A stretch of 51,152 bases of DNA from Treponema sp. (GCA_031278095.1 JAITLC010000017.1:1-51152); one strand, 5' to 3'. Counted from the first letter of the stretch, positions 41,748-49,213 are shown. The notes: generated from the letters alone by a model not told the origin. A program made the numbers and translations.

Positions 41748-42104
41748 ATTTCGGGACAATTACCGGGTGAGAAACTACAGGATTTGCGAGAAAATCAACC
41801 GGGTTCTCTCACAAGTCCACTGAAGTTTTGGAACAGCTTCGATTGTCTCAAGGCTCTTTTTTACTTTGAAAACTGCCAAAACAGCCCATAAATCGTGGTT
41901 TTTGCAGCATAAAGCGGTGTAAAAACCTGCAAGTGCAACAGGCTGTCAGATAAATCGTTCCGGACTTATCCTAAAGATTTAAGACAGTTGATTCGCGGGC
42001 CCGGGTTCTTCATTCGCAGGCGGGGGTTCATGCCCAGGGGCTTGCTCCCGGGTTCTTCATTACTTGTCGGTGGAAGCGGCGTTGAAAATTGACCGGCTCC
42101 TTCC
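41748..42104. repeat. Gap with families A, E and F
   Basis: No gene in 357 bases. AACCGGGTTCTCTCACAAGTCC lies at about 41797; GAAGTTTTGGAACAGCTTC at 41822-41840 is a short family A arm; a family E unit (CAGCCCATAAATC to AACAGGCTG) spans 41875-41945; a GC-rich family F unit (GATTCGCGGGCCCGGGTTC repeated as ATTCGCAGGCGGGGGTTC) spans 41990-42060. Both flanking genes end here (convergent), so repeats have collected in a region free of promoters. Confidence 0.65.
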
Positions 42105-42848
42105 TTATGCGCAACTTATGATTCCCCCGGTATAGTTGGCGTTTATGGTCTTACGCTCCGGCACAATCAGGACATCATCTTCGTCAAAGATACCGTTCAG
42201 CATCTTTTTCAGCAGGGAAGGATCCCCCTCCACCTCCTGATAGTCCCAGCGCAGATATGCGGCGCAGGTTTTGGTGTAGTTCCGGTAATAGCCGGCGTTG
42301 CCCAGATTCTTCCAGTTGATAAAAACCGCCCGGCTGTAGGACTTGAACCAGTTTTGCTCCATCTCCATAAGGTAATCGGCATTGTCCGCGCCGTACCGTT
42401 CCACATAGGAGGAGTAGGTATTGGTATACCGTTCCTCCCCCGGCTGGATCGAACATTCGATCCAGCCCCTGGAATACCAGTAGATCCCCGGATGGCCGTA
42501 AAACATCTCGCCGTAGAGTTTTCGGGAACCTAAGAGCAGGGTAATGCAGTCGTGGGCCCGGGGTACAACCAGGGGGACCGTTTCGCTTTTAAGGCCCACG
42601 ATGCTGTTATCGCAGAGCCCGTAGACCAGGAGGATGTAATCATAGGCGGGCTGACGGCCGTAGTGGTTATAGGGAAAGCCCCGGTTGGCCAGTTCAATTT
42701 CATCGCTCAGCCTTGTCCGCAGAATATCCGGGGTGGCATGGAGACCCTGAGGCAGATAGCTTACGTCTACAAAGCAGGTGGAACGGCTGCCCAGCCAGGC
42801 GATTTCACGCTTCAAAACATCGCAGGCTATGACCTTTAGCTTTAGCAC
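42105..42848 (-). CDS. DUF1638-type protein, probable corrinoid/methyl-transfer accessory
   Basis: A 247-residue protein starting at GTG 42848 behind AAAGGAG. The opening LKVIACDVLKREI, the middle LLVYGLCDNSIVGLKSET and VPRAHDCITLLLGS match the DUF1638 family as I know it; that family is found next to corrinoid-dependent methyltransferases in methanogens and anaerobic bacteria. The conserved Cys-Asp and Asp-Cys pairs (ACD; HDC) suggest a metal or cofactor site. Here it lies on the same strand as a uroporphyrinogen-decarboxylase-like gene at 43653, separated by a transposase remnant that must have arrived later. I infer that the two belonged to one operon. Exact function unknown. Confidence 0.75.
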   Translation of the reverse strand: MLKLKVIACDVLKREIAWLGSRSTCFVDVSYLPQGLHATPDILRTRLSDEIELANRGFPYNHYGRQPAYDYILLVYGLCDNSIVGLKSETVPLVVPRAHDCITLLLGSRKLYGEMFYGHPGIYWYSRGWIECSIQPGEERYTNTYSSYVERYGADNADYLMEMEQNWFKSYSRAVFINWKNLGNAGYYRNYTKTCAAYLRWDYQEVEGDPSLLKKMLNGIFDEDDVLIVPERKTINANYTGGIISCA

Positions 42849-43110
42849 GGGAAGCTCCTTTCCGCTTCCGGCGTTTTTACAATTTTACGCCGTATAACTC
42901 AAAAAAACACCAAAGCCGGATCCTGTCAAGAGAGCGATATGAGGCACGGGTAGATTTTTCCCGGCGGGGTTTCTCCAGCGGATCCTGAAAATACGGCAAC
43001 AGAACCGGGGCGAACTTTTTGGCATGAGGGCTGGCGGCATGAAGGAGGGGAAACGGCACGGGTAGGCATGAGGGAAACAGAGACCGGGGTAAATGCAGGC
43101 GGGAAGTTGT
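42849..43110. other. Gap after the transposase remnant, no gene seen
   Basis: 262 bases. The word GGCATGAGGG occurs twice (about 43020 and 43064). Short minus-strand frames here are basic, Pro/Ser-rich and lack recognisable motifs. The stretch probably derives from sequence that came with or was broken by the mobile element next to it. Confidence 0.4.
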
Positions 43111-43515
43111 TTAATCCATAACTCCGCTCAAGTCAGGCTGTCTATTCCCGGCTTTTTGAACAGTTTCCCGATCCTTTGGGCTATCTCGCTCCGGTTCCAT
43201 TCGCCATGTATTCTGACGTGATATGTCGGTCACGTTCCCGTTGATAAGACGGTAATACACAGGCCGGGAAAGTTTCGCCTGAAACACGTACATGAGCCCG
43301 ACCTGTTTCCCATAATCCCCCGTCCCGTTATACCCCTTCGCGTTAATCCCCGGATGCTCCGAGGCGCTCATGACATGAGGTGAGTCCGTCAACACGAAGT
43401 TTTCATTCCCCGAGGGCGCCGGCGCCCGCATAAAGGAACATACCGGTTCCCGGTTCTCCCCGATGAACCACAACAGAGCGGTAAGGTATTTGTCCCCAAG
43501 GAAGCACTGATTCAT
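43111..43515 (-). pseudogene. Transposase remnant (DDE-type, IS4/IS1634-like)
   Basis: A 134-codon frame containing the middle of a transposase: ALLWFIGENREPVCSFMRAP, TDSPHVMSASEHPGINAKGY, then QVGLMYVFQAKLSRPVYYRL and NGNVTDIS. The last part resembles the segment before the second catalytic Asp in IS4/IS1634-type transposases. After NVTDIS the frame continues with unrelated basic sequence, while the +1 frame gives VRIHGEWNRSEIAQRIGKLF, which could be another fragment. The N- and C-terminal parts are missing. The upstream end lies against a family C repeat (43501-43621). It is a dead insertion-sequence fragment that separates the UroD-like and DUF1638 genes. Confidence 0.6.
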
Positions 43516-43621
43516 TCTCGATTGAATAAATCAGTACTGCTTTAATGCGGTATGTGCGCAATGAAATGAGCGCATACACAGGGAAACACTGATTGGCGTC
43601 ATTTAATCAGCGTTTCCCTAA
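43501..43621. repeat. Family C repeat, full-length, inverted orientation
   Basis: The reverse complement of this 121-base unit matches 32983-33105 nearly end to end: AGGGAAACGCTGATTAAATG, the hairpin partner CAGTGTTTCCCT, then CGCTCATTTCATTGCGCA and AATCGAGAATGAATCAGTGC. Its right end abuts the 3' end of the UroD-like gene by 30 bases and its left end the transposase remnant. Confidence 0.85.
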
Positions 43622-43652
43622 GGATCTTTTTGCCTGGCGCCCTGTTTTTTGG

Positions 43653-44711
43653 TCAATACGCCCCGTGCTCCTTTACCGCCGCGACTACCTGCCTGTAGGT
43701 CTCAAGACTCACCGTGTTGGGAATGGAGTGATCGGAAGAAAAGATATAGCCGCCGTTTTCCTTTACAATCGGCAGGGTTTCTGCGATGTAGGGAAGGATC
43801 TTTTCAGGCTTGTCCAGATACAGAGCGTCGGCTCCGCCATGGAAAACCAGTCTGCCGCCGTAGTCCCGCTTTAGGGCCTTAAGATCCATACCCGCCTTAA
43901 TCTCGATGGGATTAAGGGCATCAAGCCCGATTTCCACCAGTTGCGGTACCCTCGTCATCACATCCCCGCAGGAGTGGAGGTGCGCCCTGATTCCCCGGTT
44001 GTGGGCCCAGTCGATGGCCCGCTTGTGAACAGGCTGCAGAAGTTCCGCGTAAACATCATTTGAAAAAAAGGTAGAATTCTTGTAACCCATGTCGTCGTAC
44101 CAGAAGATGCTGTCAAAATGGTAGCCTTCGTCCCACACCATGTCAAAGAGGGCTATTGATGTGTCAAGAAAGGTATTGAACATATCGGAAACCCATTCAG
44201 GCTCCTCCAGCAGGGCGATTAGGATGGTCTCGGTGCCGGCCATCCACGAGTGGAGCACGTCAAAACCGAACCAGAAAAGTCCTTCGATCCAGCGGCCTTC
44301 CTTCTGCCAGACCGGATAGTTTTTTTTCAAGAAATCCCAGTCGATCCGGTCACGGCTTGGCTTCATCAGGGCTTTTGCCTTCTCCCAGGCTTCAGGATTG
44401 TTTACCCTGTAATCAAGAAATTCAGGCGTTGAATCGGGCACCTTGAAATTTCTGAGAGTAACCCCCCATTTGGTAGTGCTGATAATAAATTCGTCTGTTT
44501 CTTCAAGGATTTTTTCTTCAAAACAGGGACTGTTATCCACAGAGATCATCTCCAGTTTATCGACCTGGAAAAAATCACGCCAGTCCGCATCGGCGGGCAT
44601 GCCCTCCTTCTTCCAGCGCATCAAAGTACCCTGCCAGGGCTGATCGATGATGGGAACTCTGTCAGCTTCCCGGTGTTCAAACATACGGGTAAAACGTTCT
44701 TTACTGGTCAT
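43653..44711 (-). CDS. Uroporphyrinogen decarboxylase-like (UROD/MtaA superfamily) protein
   Basis: A 352-residue TIM-barrel protein of the UROD superfamily. MTSKERFTRMFEHREADRVP is the usual opening; DVLHSWMAGTE, FDSIFWYDDMGY and HLHSCGDVMTRVPQLVE at residues 244-260 follow. In cobamide:CoM methyltransferases (MtaA/MtbA) the HxC motif and a further Cys about 70 residues on hold zinc. Here His246 and Cys248 fit the HxC pair but no later Cys exists; the position reads IFSSDHSIPN. So it is neither a true haem decarboxylase nor a standard MtaA, but resembles the uncharacterised relatives found in sugar-importer loci. AAAGGAG precedes the ATG at 44711. A role in methyl-group transfer from methoxylated substrates is a speculation supported by the neighbouring DUF1638 gene. 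Confidence 0.82.
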   Translation of the reverse strand: MTSKERFTRMFEHREADRVPIIDQPWQGTLMRWKKEGMPADADWRDFFQVDKLEMISVDNSPCFEEKILEETDEFIISTTKWGVTLRNFKVPDSTPEFLDYRVNNPEAWEKAKALMKPSRDRIDWDFLKKNYPVWQKEGRWIEGLFWFGFDVLHSWMAGTETILIALLEEPEWVSDMFNTFLDTSIALFDMVWDEGYHFDSIFWYDDMGYKNSTFFSNDVYAELLQPVHKRAIDWAHNRGIRAHLHSCGDVMTRVPQLVEIGLDALNPIEIKAGMDLKALKRDYGGRLVFHGGADALYLDKPEKILPYIAETLPIVKENGGYIFSSDHSIPNTVSLETYRQVVAAVKEHGAY

Positions 44712-45082
44712 ACGATAAGTTCTCCTTTAAACTTGCTATTGGGGAACGCTGATTAAATAGTGTCTGTCCACAAAACCGGTTACTTTGCGGATAGACCTTG
44801 CATTTGCGCATCTTTTCGGCCAAAACGGTGCCAAAATGATTTCTTTAAGGTAGTCTCGCTTAAATAACGCCAATCTGTGTTTCCCTGTGTCTTTACTCTA
44901 TTTCACTGTGCAAATACCACACTAAAGTAGTACCTTGATTGCACTTTACGGTTCATTTTCCCTTGTTCTTTATAATTGCTTACAGCAGTATGTTTAATCA
45001 AGATAATAGTATTCTCTATATGAACTTGTTCCAAAACCCGGTTGGTTTTGGAACAGCCTCTATTGATAAAATCAGTGCTTCC
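44712..45082. repeat. Nested family B in family C, plus family A
   Basis: No gene in 371 bases. GGGGAACGCTGATTAAATA at 44740-44759 is the left end of a family C unit; a family B unit follows (AGTGTCTGTCC at about 44759 through GGTAGTCTCGC), and then CTTAAATAACGCCAATC at 44870 resumes family C and continues (GTTTCCCTGTGTCTTTAC) to about 44935. TTAAATA flanks the inserted unit on both sides, as a target duplication would. A family A hairpin (GAACTTGTTCCAAAACC with GGTTTTGGAACAGCC) lies at 45021-45058. Confidence 0.7.
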
Positions 45083-45916
45083 TTAGCCTTTTACCGACCC
45101 TGAGGCAAGCCCCGATACCACCTGTTTCTGCAGCAGAATATACATTATGATACAGGGCAGGGACACCAGCACGATTGCCGCAAACATGGCGCCATAATCG
45201 CTGGCAAAGGCGCTCTTGAAGTAGTAGAGGGCTACGGGCAGGGTACGGGCTTCGTGCCCGGTGGTTAAGGTAAAGGAAAACTGAAATTCATTCCAGCAGA
45301 GCAAAAACTGCATGATCCCCGCAGTGGCAAAGGCGGGCCGGGCCAGAGGCAGTATTATTGTCAAATAGGTTCTCACAAAGCCCGCTCCGTCAATGTAGGC
45401 GGATTCTTCCATCTCCTTGGGAATGGTCAAAAAATAACTTGACATGACAAATACCGAAGTTGGAATGCCGAAGGCGGTAAACACGATGATAAGGCCCCAC
45501 ACATTATTATAAAGGCCGATAGCCCTTATTGACGTGTAGAGGGGCAGAAGCAGCGCGGCGCCGGGAATGAGGAGCCCCATGGCAAAGAGGGTTCTGAAAA
45601 AATTCTTTGCCTTAAAATCGGTACGGGCAAGAACATAGGCGGCCATGCTCATAAAGAGGAGGTTTAACACAATCCCCATAAAGGTAACAAAGATACTGTT
45701 TTTAAAATACTGGGCAATAGGGGCAATTCTAAACGCATTGCTGTAATTCTTGAAATTGAGGCCGGTACTGAATCTCCAGGAGAAGGTGAGGATCTCCCTG
45801 TTTGTCTTGAAAGAAGAAGTAAATACCCAGAGGAAGGGTATGATGGAAACAAATACAATTAAAAACAGGAATAACGCGATAAAAAACGTCCCGATAAAAT
45901 GATGTTTTTTCGCCAT
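45083..45916 (-). CDS. Sugar ABC transporter permease (MalG type)
   Basis: A 277-residue permease with six helices. Opening KKHHFIGTFFIALFLFLIVF; EAA loop PKEMEESAYIDGAGFVRTYL with ILPLARPAFAT afterwards; it ends VSGLASGSVKG, close to the canonical GLTAGAVKG terminus of MalG. GGGGGAAACC precedes ATG 45916. It starts 9 bases after the stop of the first permease and is the last gene of the importer; the UroD-like gene lies 371 bases downstream, beyond a repeat cluster, so expression of the two may be partly uncoupled. Confidence 0.93.
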   Translation of the reverse strand: MAKKHHFIGTFFIALFLFLIVFVSIIPFLWVFTSSFKTNREILTFSWRFSTGLNFKNYSNAFRIAPIAQYFKNSIFVTFMGIVLNLLFMSMAAYVLARTDFKAKNFFRTLFAMGLLIPGAALLLPLYTSIRAIGLYNNVWGLIIVFTAFGIPTSVFVMSSYFLTIPKEMEESAYIDGAGFVRTYLTIILPLARPAFATAGIMQFLLCWNEFQFSFTLTTGHEARTLPVALYYFKSAFASDYGAMFAAIVLVSLPCIIMYILLQKQVVSGLASGSVKG

Positions 45917-45925
45917 GGTTTCCCC

Positions 45926-46792
45926 CTATACCCCTTCACTCATCCGGTAGATCCTGTTGATAATCCCGATGGAGGCCAGTCCTATAAGGATAAGAAGAAC
46001 GCCTGCGGCATTGGCAAGGCCGAAGTTGTTGTCGCGCAGGGCGGTATTGTATATCAGCAGAGGGAGATTCATGGTTTCTATCCCCGGCCCTCCGTTGCTG
46101 GTCATGATGAGAATATCCATCTTCTGCAGCATTGATGTTGCGGCAAGGATGGTGCCCGTCCCGATTGCGTTCTTTAACAGGGGGAGCTTTATCATAAGGT
46201 TTATCTGCAGCTCGGTTGCCCCGTCGATCACTGCGGCTTCAAAAATGTCGTCGGAAATGGCGGCAAGTTCCGCAGCGGCAAGTATTCCGATCATTGCGGC
46301 AAAGGGAAGCCATGTTACCGTAACGGCAAAGAAAGCGGTGCCCGAATTGGCATACCAGTTTACATTGAAATTTTTATTCCCGAAAAGCTGAATGATCTTG
46401 TTCACCGGGCCGTAGCTGGGATTAAACACATTGTAGAAAAGCATACCCAACGCGGCGCTGGAAAGAATGTTCGGCAGCATGAAGACTGTTTTACAGAAAT
46501 CCGAATGCCACTTTTTCCGCGCGGTCACCAGGGCAAAGAGGATGCCGATAGCCACATGGACGGTAGACTGCAGGAGTATCCAGATAAGGTTATTGACTAG
46601 AGCCTTATGGAAGACGGCGGATGTAAAGAGGGTGATATAGTTCCCTACACCGTTAAAGCTGATGCTCCCCGCAATCCGCCAGTTGGCAAAGGAAGTCCCC
46701 ACCACATTGATTATGGAAGCCAGATACACAAAGAGGAAGAGCAGGGTTCCCGGAAACAAAAAAATTACGATCCATCGTTTCTTGACTTTCAT
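45926..46792 (-). CDS. Sugar ABC transporter permease (MalF/UgpA type)
   Basis: A 288-residue permease, partner of the preceding entry. VKKRWIVIFLFPGTLLFLFV begins the chain; the EAA loop is SDDIFEAAVIDGATELQINL. AGGGGAAGAGC precedes ATG 46792, 23 bases after the binding-protein stop. Helices and loop spacing are normal. No ATPase is encoded nearby. Confidence 0.93.
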   Translation of the reverse strand: MKVKKRWIVIFLFPGTLLFLFVYLASIINVVGTSFANWRIAGSISFNGVGNYITLFTSAVFHKALVNNLIWILLQSTVHVAIGILFALVTARKKWHSDFCKTVFMLPNILSSAALGMLFYNVFNPSYGPVNKIIQLFGNKNFNVNWYANSGTAFFAVTVTWLPFAAMIGILAAAELAAISDDIFEAAVIDGATELQINLMIKLPLLKNAIGTGTILAATSMLQKMDILIMTSNGGPGIETMNLPLLIYNTALRDNNFGLANAAGVLLILIGLASIGIINRIYRMSEGV

Positions 46793-46815
46793 GCTCTTCC
46801 CCTTCTGTCTGTTTT

Positions 46816-48111
46816 TTACTTGGCTCCCGCGGCGGCTTCATCAAGACGTTGCGCCATCTGGACGGGAGTAATTCTCCCGGCCGCCAGTTCAGGATAGTAG
46901 CGGCCAAAGGCGTCGACAACGGCATTGTACGCCACAACATCAAAAGTATCGCCGTGGTACTTCATCCTGCCCACCGCATCGGCATGCTTGGCGATAAGGG
47001 GCATCTTCTGCCGTATCTCCGCCGTGATCTCCAGATCCACCGCCGAGGGGAGCGAACCTGCAAGAAGCAGATAATCCATCTGGGTTTCCCGGTTGGACAT
47101 TTCCTTGAGGAAGGTCCAGCCCGCTTCAAGGCGTTCGGGAGGACTGCAGAGCACATTGCCTTCCGCATAACTTGTAACAAGGCCGTCGCCGGGATACAAA
47201 GTCCAGTCGACCTTCTTGTCAAGGCCGGGATTGGCCTTTTCAGGATTGCTGAAATCGCCGATCATCCAGGGGCCGTTGGCGATGATGGCGGCCTGTTCGG
47301 TGAGGAAGTTGTTGGCCGCATTGGCGTAGAGGGCGCCCAGGGCATCTGGAGTGGTATAATTCTGCAGACAGCGCTGAATGTCGGTAAGGCCCGCAATCAT
47401 CTCCGGAACCTGGTAGGTCGGGGGATGCTTGGTGTTCATGAAGGTTTCACCGGTCTTGCCCCGGCTTGCCACCATGGCGGAGAGGATCAGGTCGGTCGTC
47501 CAGGAATTCTCACCGGTCATCAGGGCCAGGGGATAGACGCCGATAGCCTTGAGCTTTTCGCAGTTGCTGAACCATTCGTCCCAGGTCTTTGCCGGGCTGA
47601 TTCCGGCTTTCCTGAACAGATCGGTGTTGTAGTAATAGCCGATAATCTGGCTGCCGGACGAGATTGAATACACCTTACCATCTGAGAAGGTATTGGCCGC
47701 CATGGAGGCGGGCCCAATCACCTTGTCCCGGAAATCCGGATCCTGCGCCAGTAACGCGCTGAGCTCGACCGCCTGGCCGTTGGCAATAGCCGCATCCCGG
47801 ATGCCGTTCTTGCCGTCCACCACGTCCGGGAGCTCCCTGGAAGCCGCCAGAACCTTCATCTTTTCCATGTACAGGGTATCGCTGGGCAGTTCCTCAATCT
47901 TGAGTTCGATCTTGCCCTTGTACCTTTCGGTGAAGCGTTTGTAAAAGGCCTCCCAGGGCGGACGGCTCAGATGGGTTCCGACGGCGTAATGGGCATAGTT
48001 CAGAACTACCGCGCCGCTGCTTGACTGTGCGCCGTCTTTCTTTCCGCCCGCAAAAAGCGGCAGACTCAAGAGGCAGAGCAGGATGCAAAAAATCACCGTG
48101 AGTTTTTTCAT
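46816..48111 (-). CDS. Sugar ABC transporter substrate-binding protein
   Basis: A 431-residue family-1 binding protein. The signal peptide KKLTVIFCILLCLLSLPLFA is followed by GGKKDGAQSSSG, the mature start typical of treponemal binding proteins; the signal peptidase I site is more likely than a lipobox. VLNYAHYAVGTHLSRPPWEA, ELPDVVDGKNG and YSISSGSQIIGYYYNTDLF are family features, and TEQAAIIANGPWMIGDF forms the conserved hinge region. ATG 48111 follows GGAGGAATT. Two permeases follow on the same strand. A promoter with perfect TTGACA lies upstream, together with two palindromic operator-like sites. Confidence 0.92.
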   Translation of the reverse strand: MKKLTVIFCILLCLLSLPLFAGGKKDGAQSSSGAVVLNYAHYAVGTHLSRPPWEAFYKRFTERYKGKIELKIEELPSDTLYMEKMKVLAASRELPDVVDGKNGIRDAAIANGQAVELSALLAQDPDFRDKVIGPASMAANTFSDGKVYSISSGSQIIGYYYNTDLFRKAGISPAKTWDEWFSNCEKLKAIGVYPLALMTGENSWTTDLILSAMVASRGKTGETFMNTKHPPTYQVPEMIAGLTDIQRCLQNYTTPDALGALYANAANNFLTEQAAIIANGPWMIGDFSNPEKANPGLDKKVDWTLYPGDGLVTSYAEGNVLCSPPERLEAGWTFLKEMSNRETQMDYLLLAGSLPSAVDLEITAEIRQKMPLIAKHADAVGRMKYHGDTFDVVAYNAVVDAFGRYYPELAAGRITPVQMAQRLDEAAAGAK

Positions 48112-48169
48112 AATTCCTCCATAAAAAAAAATTTTCTTCCGCTGTTTCGGAAGTAGTATTGTTATAATA

Positions 48170-48199
48170 ATCATAGAAGATGCTTAGTGAATTTGTCAA
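48170..48199 (-). promoter_or_regulatory. Sigma-70-like promoter for the sugar importer
   Basis: On the minus strand TTGACA (48199-48194) and TATGAT (48175-48170) with an 18-base spacer, 60 bases before the start of the binding protein. Confidence 0.7.
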
Positions 48200-48208
48200 A
48201 CAAAATAT

Positions 48209-48245
48209 GGAAACGCTTCCGAATTCATATATGAAAGCGATTTCA
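48209..48245. promoter_or_regulatory. Two operator-like palindromes upstream of the promoter
   Basis: GGAAACGCTTCC at 48209-48220 and TGAAAGCGATTTCA at 48232-48245 are near-perfect palindromes 24 bases apart centre to centre, 10-46 bases upstream of the -35. Their form (GAAA-GC-TTTC) is that of LacI/CcpA-type operators. The adjacent regulator is DeoR-type, so another protein may bind here. Confidence 0.5.
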
Positions 48246-48320
48246 ACGGCTTCAGGGAAAAAGATCTATGGATATGCAGGCCGATAACCGGGATATTCAT
48301 AAAGCCCCGTGAATAGTGAT

Positions 48321-49091
48321 CTACACCGGCTGGGCCACGTATATTTCTATGCCTCTTGAGCGGTACGGCTCAAGTACACTTTCAGGGACGGTCCAGTCAG
48401 TAACAAGCACAGAAATGGCTTCTATGGGCATGATATAATTCATGGTGATTATGCCGAATTTGCTGTAGTCTGCGAGCATAAAGATTTTTTGAGCCCGTTG
48501 GGGTACCAGCCGCCTGTTCTCGGCATCGTGTAAATTGTATTCGGTTACGCCCGATTTAAGGCTGATACCGCCGGCGCTTAAAAAAGCCTTGGCCATGTAA
48601 AAATTACTGAGTCCCGTCATGGCGCTGGCTCCCGAGGTGGCGAGTTCATCGCGGCGCAGCTCTCCGCCGAGCATTATCACCCGGCAGTCGTAGTTGGAGA
48701 CTATCGCCTCCTGGGCAATCAAGAGCGCGTTGGTTATTATGGTAAGATTCCTTTTCGCTCCTAAATGCTTCGTAAGCTCCATAGTGGTAGTGCCGGAATC
48801 AATGTAGATAGTGTCCCCATCCTCAATAAAGTCCACGGCAAGCCTTCCTATGGCCTGTTTCTGCAGATAATTCGTTTGTTCCCTTTGGGAAAGAGCCTGT
48901 TCGGGCCGGTAAAAATCGTTAAGAATCGCGCCGCCGTAAACCCTTCTCAAATATCCCTCGGTTTCGAGAAACTCCAAATCCCGCCTGATGGTTTCAATAG
49001 AGACATGGTACTCATCCATAAGATCATTGACCTTGACAATTCGGGATTTGCGTATTTTGAAAACTATGTCGTTCCTTCTTTCCTGCTGCAT
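48321..49091 (-). CDS. DeoR-family transcriptional repressor
   Basis: A 256-residue DeoR/GlpR-type regulator. The N-terminal helix-turn-helix covers residues 1-57: RRNDIVFKIRKSRIVKVNDL, then YHVSIETIRRDLEFLETEG and LRRVYGGA, the classic DeoR motif. The C-terminal effector domain contains DTIYIDSGTTTMELTKHL, which binds a phosphosugar in this family, followed by IITNALLIAQEAI and MLGGELRR. I chose ATG 49091, since the longer frame adds an unconserved start. It precedes the binding-protein gene at 48111 on the same strand and is divergent from the OPA transporter at 49214, so it could control either or both. The phosphosugar effector is not identified. Confidence 0.92.
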   Translation of the reverse strand: MQQERRNDIVFKIRKSRIVKVNDLMDEYHVSIETIRRDLEFLETEGYLRRVYGGAILNDFYRPEQALSQREQTNYLQKQAIGRLAVDFIEDGDTIYIDSGTTTMELTKHLGAKRNLTIITNALLIAQEAIVSNYDCRVIMLGGELRRDELATSGASAMTGLSNFYMAKAFLSAGGISLKSGVTEYNLHDAENRRLVPQRAQKIFMLADYSKFGIITMNYIMPIEAISVLVTDWTVPESVLEPYRSRGIEIYVAQPV

Positions 49092-49156
49092 ACTTTCTTC
49101 ACTATATATTATTACTATAATAATGAAAATAGCTTGCAAAAATACACATAATACTC

Positions 49157-49185
49157 TTACAATTTTATCAAAAAGATGATATAAT
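49157..49185 (+). promoter_or_regulatory. Promoter for the OPA-type transporter
   Basis: TTACAA at 49157-49162 and a perfect TATAAT at 49180-49185 with a 17-base spacer. The region 49092-49213 between the divergent DeoR and transporter genes is very AT-rich, with ATAATATATTATTA-like repeats near 49101-49120 that may contain the DeoR site. Confidence 0.6.
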
Positions 49186-49213
49186 CACAATAAATAATGG
49201 CATAGAAAGGAAT

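Noticed and set aside
42877-43059. 60-codon minus-strand frame
   Set aside because: No SD, no recognisable sequence; lies in mobile-element debris.
43653-44711. HemE (haem biosynthesis) assignment
   Set aside because: HxC metal-type motif and importer context point to the MtaA-like side of the superfamily, not to haem synthesis.
3726-45058. Intergenic repeats considered as a CRISPR array
   Set aside because: Copies are scattered over 40 kb, palindromic and not evenly spaced; no cas genes.
46849-47667. 272-codon plus-strand frame
   Set aside because: Antisense to the binding-protein gene; no motif.
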